Positions 54,314-63,586 of a stretch of DNA of 64,000 nt are shown here, one piece after another. The notes below the pieces were generated by a model. The model searched no databases. It saw only the letters and a list, made by a program, of their open reading frames with translations, and was not told the origin of the DNA. The stretch is from Parundibacterium terreum (GTDB lineage: Bacteria > Pseudomonadota > Gammaproteobacteria > Burkholderiales > Burkholderiaceae_D): NCBI RefSeq assembly GCF_014636315.1, contig NZ_BMED01000001.1, positions 1,121,941 to 1,185,940 on the forward strand. Direction: 5' to 3'. Both the position numbers and the translations under genes were made by a program. Positions within the stretch are counted from its first letter, which is position 1. The number at the start of each line of letters is the position of its first letter.

Positions 54314-56203
54314 CTATGCCATCTGGGCTCCAGGCAAATCGGATAATTTTCCTGCAAACGGCAAGCGCTGTTGCTGGGCCAGCAGCACAAACAGGCCGGG
54401 CAGGCCCAGCATCAGGCAGGCGGCTATCCATACCGCCCTTTGCCACGTTGAGCATGCCGTGCGCTGCAGCCATAGCCATGCCGCTACGCCGGAAATGAGC
54501 ATGGCGAGCAAGGCGATGATCTGCGCATCCCGCGGCCGCGGCATGAAGAAGTGGGTCGAATCCGTGGCCTGGCCGGCATCCAGCACACGCCCTCTGTCCA
54601 ATAACATGTCCGGCACTTCCAGCAGAGAGAACAAGGCTGGCGACATCCAGTATTCCCGATGGGCGAGAAAAACGCCCAGTTCATCCACCAAGGCGCGCCG
54701 ATTGATCACGCTGGCCTGGCCATTTTGCACATGGTAGGTAATCGCCTGTGAATTTCCTGCACCATGCTGAAGATCCCCGGCGTACAGCAGAGTGACGATA
54801 GTGCCGTCCGCCACTTCCGCCGTATTGACCAGACCGAGGTCGCTCACCGGGCCAGGCAGTGTAATGCTGTAGCGTTCAGTCGGCAGTTGCTCCGCCGAAC
54901 CGCCGGTTGAAGCCGGCATCACATAGGACACCACGCGCTTGTTGGTGATCAGGGTCATGCCCTTGCTGTCGAAGCTGGGCGTGGATGCCAATGATTCACC
55001 ACCACTCAATGCGACGATCTGGCGTATCCTCATTGGGTTGGAGTCCAACAGGTAGAGCGCGCTGCGAGAGAACAATACTGTGCGCGCTACAACACCGGCT
55101 TCTGTTCGCGATGTTTGGTAATACGCAGAAACCGGCTCCGCAAAGCCCGCTGGATCGTTGATGCCATGCGGCCCCAGCGATAGCTCACGCTGAGTGCCGG
55201 TATCATTATTCAGGGCGATAAAACGCATGCTGTCGTGGCTGAACGGCCAGTTGTAACGCTTCCCGTCATACATGATAGCCGGATCTGTATTGGCAGCCTG
55301 ATTACGGACAGAGAGTTTACGCACACTCGGGCGCAGGGTGCTTTCGTCTGACGGGGATAGCTGATCACGCCAACTCTTTGCGCGCGGATCCGAAGATGCC
55401 GCCAGCTCATTTTGCAAAAGCTTGAAGTCGCCCGCGGCATCCTGTGCTTCAAGATAGCCGCCGGGAACGTAATTTTCTGGGCGGTTTTTTCCCAATGCCG
55501 TGAAACCAACCTTGAACAGAATGGTGCCGCTCCAGGACATGGCAATGTAAAAGCACAGCAGCATGGGGATGGCAGCGATGGCAAAAGAGAGGGGCCGATC
55601 TTGCATGCTCCGGCGCTCGGGGCGGAACACCGTGTACAGCGCATAGCCCATCAGCAAGATACTCAGCAGAGCGGGCAGTAAAAGCACATAGGTAGAGGCC
55701 AGGTAAAGGCTCATCAGCATGAGGGGAAAAAGCAGGACCACGAAGGAAAAGCGGTGCCGGGCCAGTATCGCATAGCTTACAGATTGCCAGCTCAAAATAC
55801 AGAGCAGCACTACATGCAGCGCGTCCACATAGAAGCGAGTATCGACCACGCGGGCATGCTCTGCCTGCGTTGCCAGCAAAGATAGAATGAGCGGCAGGCC
55901 AGCCGCCAGTCCGATCAGCGCCGCAGCAGCGAACTGGATCGCCACAAAAATCTGCCAGCGAGGTATGGCGCGATGCAACAGCCATATCCAGCGCGCGGGC
56001 TGCTTGTAGGCGCCGATCTGGTACAGGGCCAAAGCCCCCGCTGCCAGCAGGTACGCAGCAATGCCTATGCAATACACCACATATTCATTGCTCAAAAAAC
56101 TGGTAGCGCGAAATTCGTGGTAAGAGATGAGCAAGCTTGCCGCCGCAAAGATCAGTGCGGCCTTGCGAAAGCGGCGGCACTCCGCCAAAAACAGTTCAAG
56201 CAT
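54314..56203 (-). CDS. ABC transporter permease-like membrane protein
   Basis: 629 residues from ATG 56203 (AGGGAG six bases upstream). Six to seven membrane helices in the first ~230 residues (AALIFAAASLLISY, YCIGIAAYLLAAGALALYQI, VVLLFPLMLMSLYLAST), then a ~330-residue extracytoplasmic part, then two helices at the end. It overlaps the ATP-binding gene by 8 bp. Substrate unknown. The frame stays open for 72 codons beyond its TAG and there encodes another hydrophobic helix (SLMAIFSAHAAWYFTAAWLL), so the protein may once have been longer. Confidence 0.82.
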   Translation of the reverse strand: MLELFLAECRRFRKAALIFAAASLLISYHEFRATSFLSNEYVVYCIGIAAYLLAAGALALYQIGAYKQPARWIWLLHRAIPRWQIFVAIQFAAAALIGLAAGLPLILSLLATQAEHARVVDTRFYVDALHVVLLCILSWQSVSYAILARHRFSFVVLLFPLMLMSLYLASTYVLLLPALLSILLMGYALYTVFRPERRSMQDRPLSFAIAAIPMLLCFYIAMSWSGTILFKVGFTALGKNRPENYVPGGYLEAQDAAGDFKLLQNELAASSDPRAKSWRDQLSPSDESTLRPSVRKLSVRNQAANTDPAIMYDGKRYNWPFSHDSMRFIALNNDTGTQRELSLGPHGINDPAGFAEPVSAYYQTSRTEAGVVARTVLFSRSALYLLDSNPMRIRQIVALSGGESLASTPSFDSKGMTLITNKRVVSYVMPASTGGSAEQLPTERYSITLPGPVSDLGLVNTAEVADGTIVTLLYAGDLQHGAGNSQAITYHVQNGQASVINRRALVDELGVFLAHREYWMSPALFSLLEVPDMLLDRGRVLDAGQATDSTHFFMPRPRDAQIIALLAMLISGVAAWLWLQRTACSTWQRAVWIAACLMLGLPGLFVLLAQQQRLPFAGKLSDLPGAQMA

Positions 56204-57137
56204 GGTGGCTCCCTGATTGGTTGAAATTGCCAGCGGCTCTTCGTGAGATATGGCCACTCGCGAGCAGGCTGTCTACCGCGCGGTTCAGGCCCACAGCGCT
56301 ATTGCTGATATGGCGCGCGCCCATGCTGCCCAGGTGCGTTTCAAAGTCTGCGGGCGCATCCATCATCATCAATTGGGTTACGCCGTCTATCTGCTGGATT
56401 TCCAGCAAACCCGGCAAGCGGTGCAGATCAGCTTGATTTCCCGCCATGTCGGCAGCCCACAGCCGCACGCGCTGGCATAGCTCATCCGGCTCCGACATAT
56501 AACGCAGGCGGCCAAGCTCCATGATGATGAGGTGATCGGCAATGCGCTCTATCTCCTCCATCTGGTGCGAGCAATAAATGATCGTGGTCTCTTGCGCCGC
56601 GCTGGAATACATCAGCGACTCCAACAGCGTGCGCTTGGCCACCATATCGAGGCCGAGCGTAGGCTCATCCAGAATCAGCAGCTCCGGCCTTTGCCCCAGC
56701 GCCAAAGCCAGGCTGACGCCGGCGCGTTCGCCGCGCGACAACTGGCTGATTTTTTGTTGCGGCTGCACGTTAAAGTTGCGGACGACTTCCTCAAAGCTTT
56801 CCTGGTTCCACGCCACATTGCTGCGCTGCAGCCTGGTCAGCTCATCTACCCTCATCCAGTCCGGTAGCGTGTGTTCTTCATTCACGAAACCGATGCGCGC
56901 GCGCAGCTCCGGCGTGAGCGCGCTGCAGTCCTGCCCCAGGATGCGGGCGCGGCCCGCAATGGGCGTTTCAAAACCCAGCAATACACGGAACAGCGATGAC
57001 TTGCCCGCGCCATTTGCGCCTATCAGCGCGTGGATACCGCCACGCGGGATTTGCAGCGACAGGCTGTTCAGCGCCGGCTTGCGGCCGTAATAGAGGCTTA
57101 AATTTTCCGTCTCGATGACATAGGGATTCATGGGCAT
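56196..57137 (-). CDS. ABC transporter ATP-binding protein
   Basis: About 313 residues. Walker A GANGAGKSS (~40-48), signature LSRGERAGVSLALALG, Walker B LLILDEPTLGLD and the switch histidine in IIYCSHQMEE are all present. It powers the permease encoded next. The C-terminal ~90 residues (LPGLLEIQQIDGVTQLMMMD) are a regulatory extension common in this subfamily. Two ATGs (57137, 57131) are possible. The gene follows a GntR-type regulator with almost no gap, the YtrA-type layout for cell-envelope stress ABC systems. Confidence 0.92.
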   Translation of the reverse strand: MPMNPYVIETENLSLYYGRKPALNSLSLQIPRGGIHALIGANGAGKSSLFRVLLGFETPIAGRARILGQDCSALTPELRARIGFVNEEHTLPDWMRVDELTRLQRSNVAWNQESFEEVVRNFNVQPQQKISQLSRGERAGVSLALALGQRPELLILDEPTLGLDMVAKRTLLESLMYSSAAQETTIIYCSHQMEEIERIADHLIIMELGRLRYMSEPDELCQRVRLWAADMAGNQADLHRLPGLLEIQQIDGVTQLMMMDAPADFETHLGSMGARHISNSAVGLNRAVDSLLASGHISRRAAGNFNQSGSHHA

Positions 57138-57141
57138 GGAC

Positions 57142-57552
57142 TCACTTTGTTTTTTTATGAGAAAACTGCTGTAGCGCTGCACTTACTGCAAGGGTGATGC
57201 TTTCGGGCGAGTAATCGAGGGCGATGACCTCGCCCACAAAATGGTGGATGGCCTGGTTAAGCCGGTGTTCGCGCTCTTCGTCAGACAAGCGCTGGCGCTG
57301 CGGCGCAACGAACAGGCCCTGGGCGGCGCGCGCGTTGAGCCAGCCTTCCGTGGTCAGTTCGGCATATGCCTTTGCCACTGTATTAGGATTGATGCCCAAC
57401 TGCTGCGCCAGGCCGCGCACGCTGGGCAGCGCCGCGCCAACCGGCAAATCACCGGCAATGATCTGGCGACGTATGCCATCAACAATCTGCCGCACAATGG
57501 GGCGCGGATCACCGGTGGTAATGTTCAATAAGACGGGGACGCGATCGCTCAT
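57142..57552 (-). CDS. GntR-family transcriptional regulator, YtrA subfamily
   Basis: 136 residues from ATG 57552. A GntR winged helix (IVRQIVDGIRRQIIAGDLPV, ALPSVRGLAQQLGINPNTVAKAY) is followed by only a short C-terminal helix pair, the mark of YtrA-type regulators, which lack a large effector domain. A perfect palindrome lies just upstream of the start, so it probably represses its own operon (GntR-ABC-permease). Known relatives respond to cell-wall-active compounds. Confidence 0.9.
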   Translation of the reverse strand: MSDRVPVLLNITTGDPRPIVRQIVDGIRRQIIAGDLPVGAALPSVRGLAQQLGINPNTVAKAYAELTTEGWLNARAAQGLFVAPQRQRLSDEEREHRLNQAIHHFVGEVIALDYSPESITLAVSAALQQFSHKKTK

Positions 57553-57560
57553 GATTCTCA

Positions 57561-57585
57561 ACTGTACTATGACAGATAGTACAGT
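57561..57585. promoter_or_regulatory. Operator of the GntR/ABC operon
   Basis: ACTGTACTAT, five bases, then ATAGTACAGT: a perfect 10-bp inverted repeat immediately upstream of the regulator start codon. Symmetry, size and position match YtrA-type autoregulatory operators. Confidence 0.8.
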
Positions 57586-57671
57586 ATATGGCAGTGATCA
57601 ACTCGTCAAGTGCTCTTTAAAGAATGTCGCGTTTCCCTAGCAAGCTTGTTTTAGCCCTCTGAAAATCCACC

Positions 57672-57724
57672 TTGACGATTCATAACCCGCTGGCTATACT
57701 TTAATCCATAACTCACCAGTTATG
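57672..57724 (+). promoter_or_regulatory. Sigma-70 promoter with ArsR-type operator
   Basis: TTGACG (57672-57677), a 17-base spacer and TATACT (57695-57700) form a near-consensus promoter. Directly downstream, CATAAC-tcacca-GTTATG (57707-57724) is an inverted repeat that would be covered by a bound ArsR dimer and block the start. A further CATAAC half-site lies inside the spacer at 57681. Confidence 0.75.
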
Positions 57725-57775
57725 AATTAGAAATACCCCACATCAGATGCATCAGATATATCGGACACATCAACT

Positions 57776-58099
57776 ATGTCGAACACGCATGAAGTGCTTT
57801 TTAAAACGCTGGCCGATCCCACCCGGCGGGCGCTATTTGAGCGCTTATGCCGGGAGGGCGAACAGACCGTTGCCGCGCTGACGGCCGGTGCCGGGGTTTC
57901 GCAACCGGCGGTGTCCAAGCATCTGGGCGTACTGAAACAGGCGGGGCTGGTCAGCGACCGCCATGAGGGACGCCAGACGCACTATTGCGCGCAGCTTGAG
58001 GCGCTTGCTCCACTGACCGACTGGGCCAGCCAGATGACAGGCTTCTGGCAGAGCCGGTTTGACGATCTTGAAAACCTACTGAAAAGGATGGACCAATGA
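57776..58099 (+). CDS. ArsR-family transcriptional regulator
   Basis: 107 residues, one winged helix-turn-helix (LADPTRRALFERLCREG, VAALTAGAGVSQPAVSKHLGVL). The metal-binding ELCVCDL motif of arsenic or cadmium sensors is absent, so it belongs with the ArsR proteins that accompany SRPBCC genes and do not sense metals. It overlaps the SRPBCC gene by 4 bp and presumably controls the pair through the CATAAC palindrome. Confidence 0.92.
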   Translation: MSNTHEVLFKTLADPTRRALFERLCREGEQTVAALTAGAGVSQPAVSKHLGVLKQAGLVSDRHEGRQTHYCAQLEALAPLTDWASQMTGFWQSRFDDLENLLKRMDQ

Positions 58100-58506
58100 A
58101 CGATATCTCTGCCCAAACGCGCTCTGTCATTGTGGAACGCGCTATCCCGCATGCACCGGAAAAAATCTGGCGCGCACTGACCCAGCCGCACCTGATTGAA
58201 GAATGGCTGATGAAAAATAATTTCAGCCCGGTGGTGGGCCACCGTTTTGACCTCACCGCCAACTGGGGTTCTGTCGATTGCCAGGTGCTGGAAGTGGAAC
58301 CCAACAAAACCCTGTCCTACACATGGGAAGCGATGGGCTTGAAGAGCGTGGTCACATGGACGCTCACCCCTGCAGGCGCGGGCACCCAGTTGCGCATGGA
58401 ACAATCGGGCTTCCGCCAGGACCAGGAGCAGGCATACCAAGGCGCCCAGTACGGCTGGAAGCAGTTCTTTGCCAAGCTGGATCAGGTGGTGGCGCAGTTA
58501 GGCTAA
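58096..58506 (+). CDS. SRPBCC/AHSA1-family protein
   Basis: 136 residues, one START-like domain: VERAIPHAPEKIWRALTQPHLIEEWLM at the front, LEVEPNKTLSYTWE in the middle and GTQLRMEQSGF near the end. The fold makes a deep cavity for hydrophobic ligands; the reaction, if any, is unknown. The ATGA overlap with the ArsR gene shows translational coupling. Confidence 0.92.
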   Translation: MNDISAQTRSVIVERAIPHAPEKIWRALTQPHLIEEWLMKNNFSPVVGHRFDLTANWGSVDCQVLEVEPNKTLSYTWEAMGLKSVVTWTLTPAGAGTQLRMEQSGFRQDQEQAYQGAQYGWKQFFAKLDQVVAQLG

Positions 58507-58581
58507 AGTCTGTTTGAAGAACTATCCAAGCCGTGCTTGTGCCGCGCGGCCTGGCTCCAGCGCTGTGAAGAAGCGCGGACC

Positions 58582-58718
58582 GATAGGGTGCAATAGCGCA
58601 GCGTATTGCGCCGAATGAGCAACGTGCCGCCATCACCCGACGATTTTGTGACCGCGCCAATATTGAATGAAGTTTTTTCAAAGAGACCGGTGCAATACGC
58701 TGCGCTATTGCACCTGAC
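58582..58718. repeat. REPIN-like palindromic element, 137 bp
   Basis: Left end ATAGGGTGCAATAGCGCAGC, right end GGTGCAATACGCTGCGCTAT then TGCACC, inverted. Length and outer ends agree with the copies at 26755 and 27937. It fills most of the gap between the convergent SRPBCC and sensor kinase genes. Confidence 0.88.
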
Positions 58719-58785
58719 GTGAATACCTGGCAGGTCTTTCGGCCGGCGCAGATTCAATCGCCGCCATCCGGCAGGCAGGAAGAAA

Positions 58786-60129
58786 TCATACTGATGCGGC
58801 AAAGCGGATATCAAATACCAACCCCTGACCCCACGGCGTATCGCCCAGACTGAAGCTGGCCTTGTGCTGGTCCAGAACATCGCGCACAATCGCCAGGCCT
58901 AGGCCGCTGCCGGATTCGCGCGTGCCTTCACGGCGATAGAAGCGGTCAAACACGCGCTGCCGGTCTTCTGCGGGCACGCCGCAACCGCTGTCCGCGACGC
59001 TCAGCCCCGCGCCGTCCGGATGCTTGCTCACGGTCACGTCCACCTTGCCGCCCGCGGGCGTATAGCGGATCGCGTTATCGACAATATTGCCCAGCATGAT
59101 GCGCAGCGATTCGCGGTTGCCGGTGATGAGCACATCCTGCTCAGGTGCATCCACGCCGATATCGATATTCTTCTCTTCCGCCAGAAAGGCAAAGTCGGAG
59201 ACGACCTGCTTTGCCAGATCCTGCAGGCGGATATTTTCATAGCCGACATAGCCGGATATCGCGCCCTGCCTTGCCAGCGTCAGCAATTGCTGCACCAGGT
59301 GGATGGCGCGGTTCAGCCTGTCGTGCAGCTTGCGCACGCTGGCATTTCTTTCTGCGTCACTCTCTGCCTTTTCCACCAATTGCAGTTGCAGCTTCAGTGC
59401 CGTCAGCGGCGTGCGTAATTCATGCGCGGCATCGGCGACAAACATTTTTTGCGACTGCATGGCCCTGTCCAGGCGGCTGAACAGCTCATTGATTGCCAGC
59501 ACAATAGGTTTCACTTCGGGCGGATAGCCCTCCGTGTCCATCTCTGCCAGCGATTCTGCCGATCTTTCATCCAGGCTGGACTTGAGCCGGCTCAGCGGTT
59601 GCAGGCTTTTGCCGACCACCAGCCAGATCAGGACGCCCAGCACAGGTATCAGCGAGAAAAAAGGAATCTGCGAGCGCAGCGCCAGGCTGAACTCTATCTT
59701 TTCCCTGTCCCGTATCAGTTGTCCTACCTGCACGATCTGGCGATGGTTCTCTTCGCTATACACGCGCCAGCGGCCGCCGTTGGCGTCCACATCAAAATAA
59801 CCGCGCGACTCGTAGCGCGGCAGATTCTTATTGGGGTTGGAGGTGAACACCATATCGCGCTCGCTGTTCCACACCTGCACCACGATTTTCTTGCCGGGAT
59901 GGGTATCGACGGTTTCGCTTTTCTGCAGCGTCATATTGTCGGGGAAGGAGCGCACGATCTGTTTGAGCTGGTAGTCAAACAGCTCATTTGTCTCATGCCG
60001 CATCTTCAGGTAAGTGGTAATGCCGGCTGCACCGATGGCCAGCACCATGCTCCACAACAAACCCATCAGCAATTGCTGGCGTATAGTACGAACTGTTCGG
60101 ACTGTGCCTACCGTGGATACCGCCTTCAT
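58786..60129 (-). CDS. QseC-like sensor histidine kinase
   Basis: 447 residues. Membrane helices at ~17-40 and ~155-175 flank a ~110-residue periplasmic domain, a HAMP-like linker follows, then HisKA with the histidine in DAAHELRTPLTALKL (~245) and HATPase_c with NIVDNAIRYTP and GSGLGLAIV. Size and order match QseC/PmrB/TctE-type kinases. The gene overlaps its response regulator by 4 bp. The signal is unknown; metal ions or adrenergic-type molecules are known for relatives. The N-terminus has a small TVGTVRTVRT repetition, encoded by a short direct repeat. Confidence 0.92.
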   Translation of the reverse strand: MKAVSTVGTVRTVRTIRQQLLMGLLWSMVLAIGAAGITTYLKMRHETNELFDYQLKQIVRSFPDNMTLQKSETVDTHPGKKIVVQVWNSERDMVFTSNPNKNLPRYESRGYFDVDANGGRWRVYSEENHRQIVQVGQLIRDREKIEFSLALRSQIPFFSLIPVLGVLIWLVVGKSLQPLSRLKSSLDERSAESLAEMDTEGYPPEVKPIVLAINELFSRLDRAMQSQKMFVADAAHELRTPLTALKLQLQLVEKAESDAERNASVRKLHDRLNRAIHLVQQLLTLARQGAISGYVGYENIRLQDLAKQVVSDFAFLAEEKNIDIGVDAPEQDVLITGNRESLRIMLGNIVDNAIRYTPAGGKVDVTVSKHPDGAGLSVADSGCGVPAEDRQRVFDRFYRREGTRESGSGLGLAIVRDVLDQHKASFSLGDTPWGQGLVFDIRFAASV

Positions 60130-60788
60130 AGCTTGTTCGCGACTTTGTAGCCGACGCCTCGCACGTTTTTGATAAAGTCTGCGCCCAGCTTCTTGCGCAG
60201 CGAGTGGATATATACCTCGATGGTATTGCTTTCAATTTCTTCTTCCCAGCCGTACAGCTTTTCTTCCAGCCTGGCCTTGGATACCACCCGCCCCGGCTCC
60301 TCCAGCAGGGCCAGCATCAGCTTGAACTCATGCACGGACAAATGCAGTGCTACCCCGTGGTACAGCGCCTCATGTGTTGCTGCATTCAGGCTGAGGCCGA
60401 GGTGCACGGTTTCGCGCACCTCCTGCACCTGCGAACGGCGCAGCAAGGCCCGCAGCCGGGCGAACAGTTCGAACAGATCAAAGGGCTTGACAAGGTAATC
60501 GTCAGCGCCGGTGTCCAGGCCGACGATGCGGTCAGACGTGGCATCACGCGCGGTGATGATGATGACTGCCGCCTTGCCACCGGCTTGTCGGTAATTGCGC
60601 AATATCTCCAGGCCCTGCCTCTTCGGCAAGCCCAGATCCAGCAGCACAAGGTGATAGTCGTTGGCGGCCAGCAGCGTTTCTGCCTCCAGCCCATCGTGCG
60701 CCCAATCGACTTCGTAGCGCTCCTTCAGCAAGCCTTCTTCCAGGCTCTCGCCTATCATCGGATCGTCTTCAATCAGCAGTAATCGCAT
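60126..60788 (-). CDS. OmpR/PhoB-family response regulator (QseB-like)
   Basis: 220 residues. Receiver domain with LLLIEDDPMIG, LLDLGLPKRQG and YLVKPFD; C-terminal winged helix with LSVHEFKLMLALLEEPG and NTIEVYIHSLRKKLG, ending FIKNVRGVGYKVANKL. It is a DNA-binding regulator phosphorylated by the kinase encoded next. The divergent TonB-dependent receptor gene 490 bp away may be one of its targets. Confidence 0.94.
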   Translation of the reverse strand: MRLLLIEDDPMIGESLEEGLLKERYEVDWAHDGLEAETLLAANDYHLVLLDLGLPKRQGLEILRNYRQAGGKAAVIIITARDATSDRIVGLDTGADDYLVKPFDLFELFARLRALLRRSQVQEVRETVHLGLSLNAATHEALYHGVALHLSVHEFKLMLALLEEPGRVVSKARLEEKLYGWEEEIESNTIEVYIHSLRKKLGADFIKNVRGVGYKVANKL

Positions 60789-61281
60789 TCAGTTCGCTTC
60801 TACTTTCGTTTCTAAAATGAAGATCCGGTATGGCCTTCCGCATTTTTATCTATGCGGTTTTGCATCGTGTTTTGCTTGATGTTTTGCTGTGTTGTCGCGG
60901 CATCATAGTGCAAATTTTCCGGCTGTGGCACAAAGCGCAAAATCTTTTTTTGTTGCTGCTCAGCGCCAGAACATCAGGCACACCGCTTTATTTTTCAGAG
61001 AGCGATTCATACATAATTTGCCGCCCCGAAAATTAAATTTTCCTTAATTGCCAATAAATACAACAGAGTTTTTATCAATATCTTCATGTCTTTTTCTTGT
61101 CATAAATGCTCAATAAGATGCGACGGCTTTAGAGATTTAGCAAGACGCCGGAACCGCGTATCAACAGCCTGGCAGCGTCTAGCCAACACTCTGCATTCTT
61201 TACTGCAGCGGCCTTGATGGCCGATGCATTCCCGATTTATGCCTGATTTGATTTATTGATTGTTCTTATAGAAAGTAATTG
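60789..61281. other. Divergent intergenic region between regulator and TonB receptor
   Basis: About 490 bases, AT-rich. GAAAATTAAATTTTC at 61028-61042 is a near-palindrome that might bind a regulator. I could not find a paired CTTAA box of the QseB/PmrA kind, nor a gene. Confidence 0.5.
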
Positions 61282-63489
61282 ATGAAGACTCCACAACTCA
61301 AACCGATGACCCGCCACATCCTGAGCGCCGTCGCCTGCATGTCCTTGGCGCTGCCTGGTGCGTCCTTTGCGGAAGACATGGCCACCGAAGCTTCTGCGGC
61401 CGATGCCGGCAGCAGCGACACCGTCGTGATTGCCGGCTCCAAGATCGCCGAAGCAGCCCGTTCGGCAGTGTCGCAAAGCTCGCTCAGCGCGCGCTCCGCA
61501 CAATCGGAAGTCAGCGATGATTTTGTGCGCAACTTCACTGCACCGGCGGCAGATTTCAGCCAGATCATCCAGATGGCACCGGCGATGTACAGCTACAGTG
61601 CCAACGGCCCCGGCCTGGGCGATACCAAGACCTACTTCCGCGGCTTTGCCGATGGCGATTATTCCATCCTGTTTGACGGCATCCCTTTCCAGGATACCAA
61701 TAGCCCCAGCCACCACTCATGGGCCTTCTTCCCTGCACCGTTTGTAGGTGGCGCAGTCATCGACCGCAGCCCCGGCTCTGCCGCGACGATAGGCCCGGCC
61801 AACTTCGGCGGTTCCATCAATCTGCTGTCGCGCAACCTGGAAGCCAATCGCCGCATCACCGGTACCGCATCGGTCAGCTCCTGGAACACCGTGCTGGCAG
61901 GCGTGGAATATGAAAGCGGCCAGTTCGGCACGGATGGCGCGTCCAACCTGCTGTTCAATGCGCATGACCTGAAATCGGACGGCTACCAGACGCATAACAC
62001 GCAGCACCGCCAGGCATTCTCGGCCAAATACCAGTATGCATTTACTCCCGACACGGTGCTGACGCTATTCGGTTCCTACATCACCGTGCATGCGAATACG
62101 CCCAACGTGAAAGGCGCAACCCGTGCCGACATCGCGCTGCACGGCGACAATTACCTGCTCTCCGCCGATCCGACCAAGGCCAACTACTACGCGTACAATT
62201 TTTACCACGTCAATACCGACTTTGAATACGCAGGTCTGAGCTCCAACCTGGGCAACGGCTGGAAGCTGGACGACAAGGCCTACACCTACTACTACCATAA
62301 TCAGCAAAACTATCCCGGTGCCACGGTGCCAACCACGACAGCCAATAGCGCCGCCAACAACACCGGCACCGACAAGCTGAACGGCTACCGCACCTACGGC
62401 AATATCCTGAGGCTGAGCCAGGAATCCTCTTTCGGCACCTTGCGCACCGGCCTGTGGTCTGAAGTCGCGGACACCAACCGCTACCAGATCCCGAGCAATC
62501 CGCTGACCTGGGTAGATTCTGCGCTGCCGAACTTCCATGAAACCTTCAAGACGACCTTGCTGCAACCCTTCGTCGAGTATGAGTTTGCGCTGACCAAGGA
62601 TTTGAAGATCACGCCGGGCGTCAAGTATTCTTCGTACAAGCAGGACCTGACCCAGTTCGCCGACAACGGTAAAACCGTGGGCAGCCTGAACGGCGCAGCC
62701 AGCATCGGCCATGTGGCCACCTACCATGCGGTATTGCCGTCCATTGACATCCACTACATGCTGCAGCCTAACTGGTCTGCCTATGCGCAATATGCAACAG
62801 GCGATGAAATACCGCCGACCAATGTGTTCGACGTAAAAAACGCCAACGTGGTTGCGCTGCCGTCTTCCATCAAGAGCAAGACTTTCCAGATCGGCTCGGT
62901 CTGGAAATCCGACCAGTTCACGCTGGACGTGGATGCCTACCACATCAAGTTTGACAATGCCTACTCTTCCACAACGGACACGGCCGGCAACACCAGCTTC
63001 TTCGCTAATGGCAGCTCGGTGACGCAGGGTGTGGAGGCAGAAAGCACTATCGTGCTGGGCAAGGGCTTTGATCTGTACATGAATGCCACCTACGGCAGCG
63101 CCAAGTATTCCGACACCAGCAAGTGGGTGCAAAATGCGCCCAGCGACACCGAAACACTGGGCCTGACCTATAAGCAAGGCAACTGGAATGCAGGCTGGTT
63201 CACCAAGCGCGTAGGCAAGATGTATAACGACAATGGCGCCATCCATGAAGCGATCACCATCAACCCCTTCATCATTTCCAACCTGTTCTTCAATTATTCC
63301 TTGCCCGGCAAGACGGGGGACATCCTCAAGAACGGCAAGATCCAACTGGGCATCAACAACCTGTTTGACAAGCACAACATCGTTGGCGTGACACCCGCAG
63401 GCAAGACCAGCTCTGCTCCTGCGCCTGGCGATCAGTTGACCTTGCTGCCGGCGCGCAGCGTGTCCTTGTCGCTGACGATGGATTTCTAA
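61282..63489 (+). CDS. TonB-dependent receptor
   Basis: 735 residues. Signal peptide (MTRHILSAVACMSLALPGASFA-E), plug domain (FSQIIQMAPAMYSYSANGPG, TKTYFRGFADGDYSILFDGIP, GGSINLLSR) and a long beta-barrel ending RSVSLSLTMDF with the terminal phenylalanine needed for outer-membrane assembly. It imports a large or scarce solute, driven by TonB. The next gene is a class A acid phosphatase, so a phosphorylated organic compound is a possible substrate, but this is inference. ATG 61282 follows a TTG; the ribosome site is weak. Confidence 0.92.
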   Translation: MKTPQLKPMTRHILSAVACMSLALPGASFAEDMATEASAADAGSSDTVVIAGSKIAEAARSAVSQSSLSARSAQSEVSDDFVRNFTAPAADFSQIIQMAPAMYSYSANGPGLGDTKTYFRGFADGDYSILFDGIPFQDTNSPSHHSWAFFPAPFVGGAVIDRSPGSAATIGPANFGGSINLLSRNLEANRRITGTASVSSWNTVLAGVEYESGQFGTDGASNLLFNAHDLKSDGYQTHNTQHRQAFSAKYQYAFTPDTVLTLFGSYITVHANTPNVKGATRADIALHGDNYLLSADPTKANYYAYNFYHVNTDFEYAGLSSNLGNGWKLDDKAYTYYYHNQQNYPGATVPTTTANSAANNTGTDKLNGYRTYGNILRLSQESSFGTLRTGLWSEVADTNRYQIPSNPLTWVDSALPNFHETFKTTLLQPFVEYEFALTKDLKITPGVKYSSYKQDLTQFADNGKTVGSLNGAASIGHVATYHAVLPSIDIHYMLQPNWSAYAQYATGDEIPPTNVFDVKNANVVALPSSIKSKTFQIGSVWKSDQFTLDVDAYHIKFDNAYSSTTDTAGNTSFFANGSSVTQGVEAESTIVLGKGFDLYMNATYGSAKYSDTSKWVQNAPSDTETLGLTYKQGNWNAGWFTKRVGKMYNDNGAIHEAITINPFIISNLFFNYSLPGKTGDILKNGKIQLGINNLFDKHNIVGVTPAGKTSSAPAPGDQLTLLPARSVSLSLTMDF

Positions 63490-63525
63490 TTCCGGATATC
63501 GGCAACATCTGATGCAAGCACTCTT

Positions 63526-63561
63526 CGCCCCTGCCTCCTCATTGGAGCAGGGGCGTTTTTA
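63526..63561 (+). terminator. Rho-independent terminator after the TonB receptor gene
   Basis: CGCCCCTGC and GCAGGGGCG form a perfect 9-bp GC-rich stem (extended by TCC/GGA in the loop) followed by TTTTT. It lies 37 bases past the stop codon and separates the receptor from the phosphatase gene. Confidence 0.92.
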
Positions 63562-63586
63562 TACCCTATTCTGTGACGGATACCTG

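Noticed and set aside
62065..63375. Long open frame (436 codons) on the minus strand inside the TonB receptor gene
   Set aside because: It is antisense to a clear TonB-dependent receptor in GC-rich sequence. Its product is Val/Gly/His-rich with no domain pattern and it has no ribosome site.
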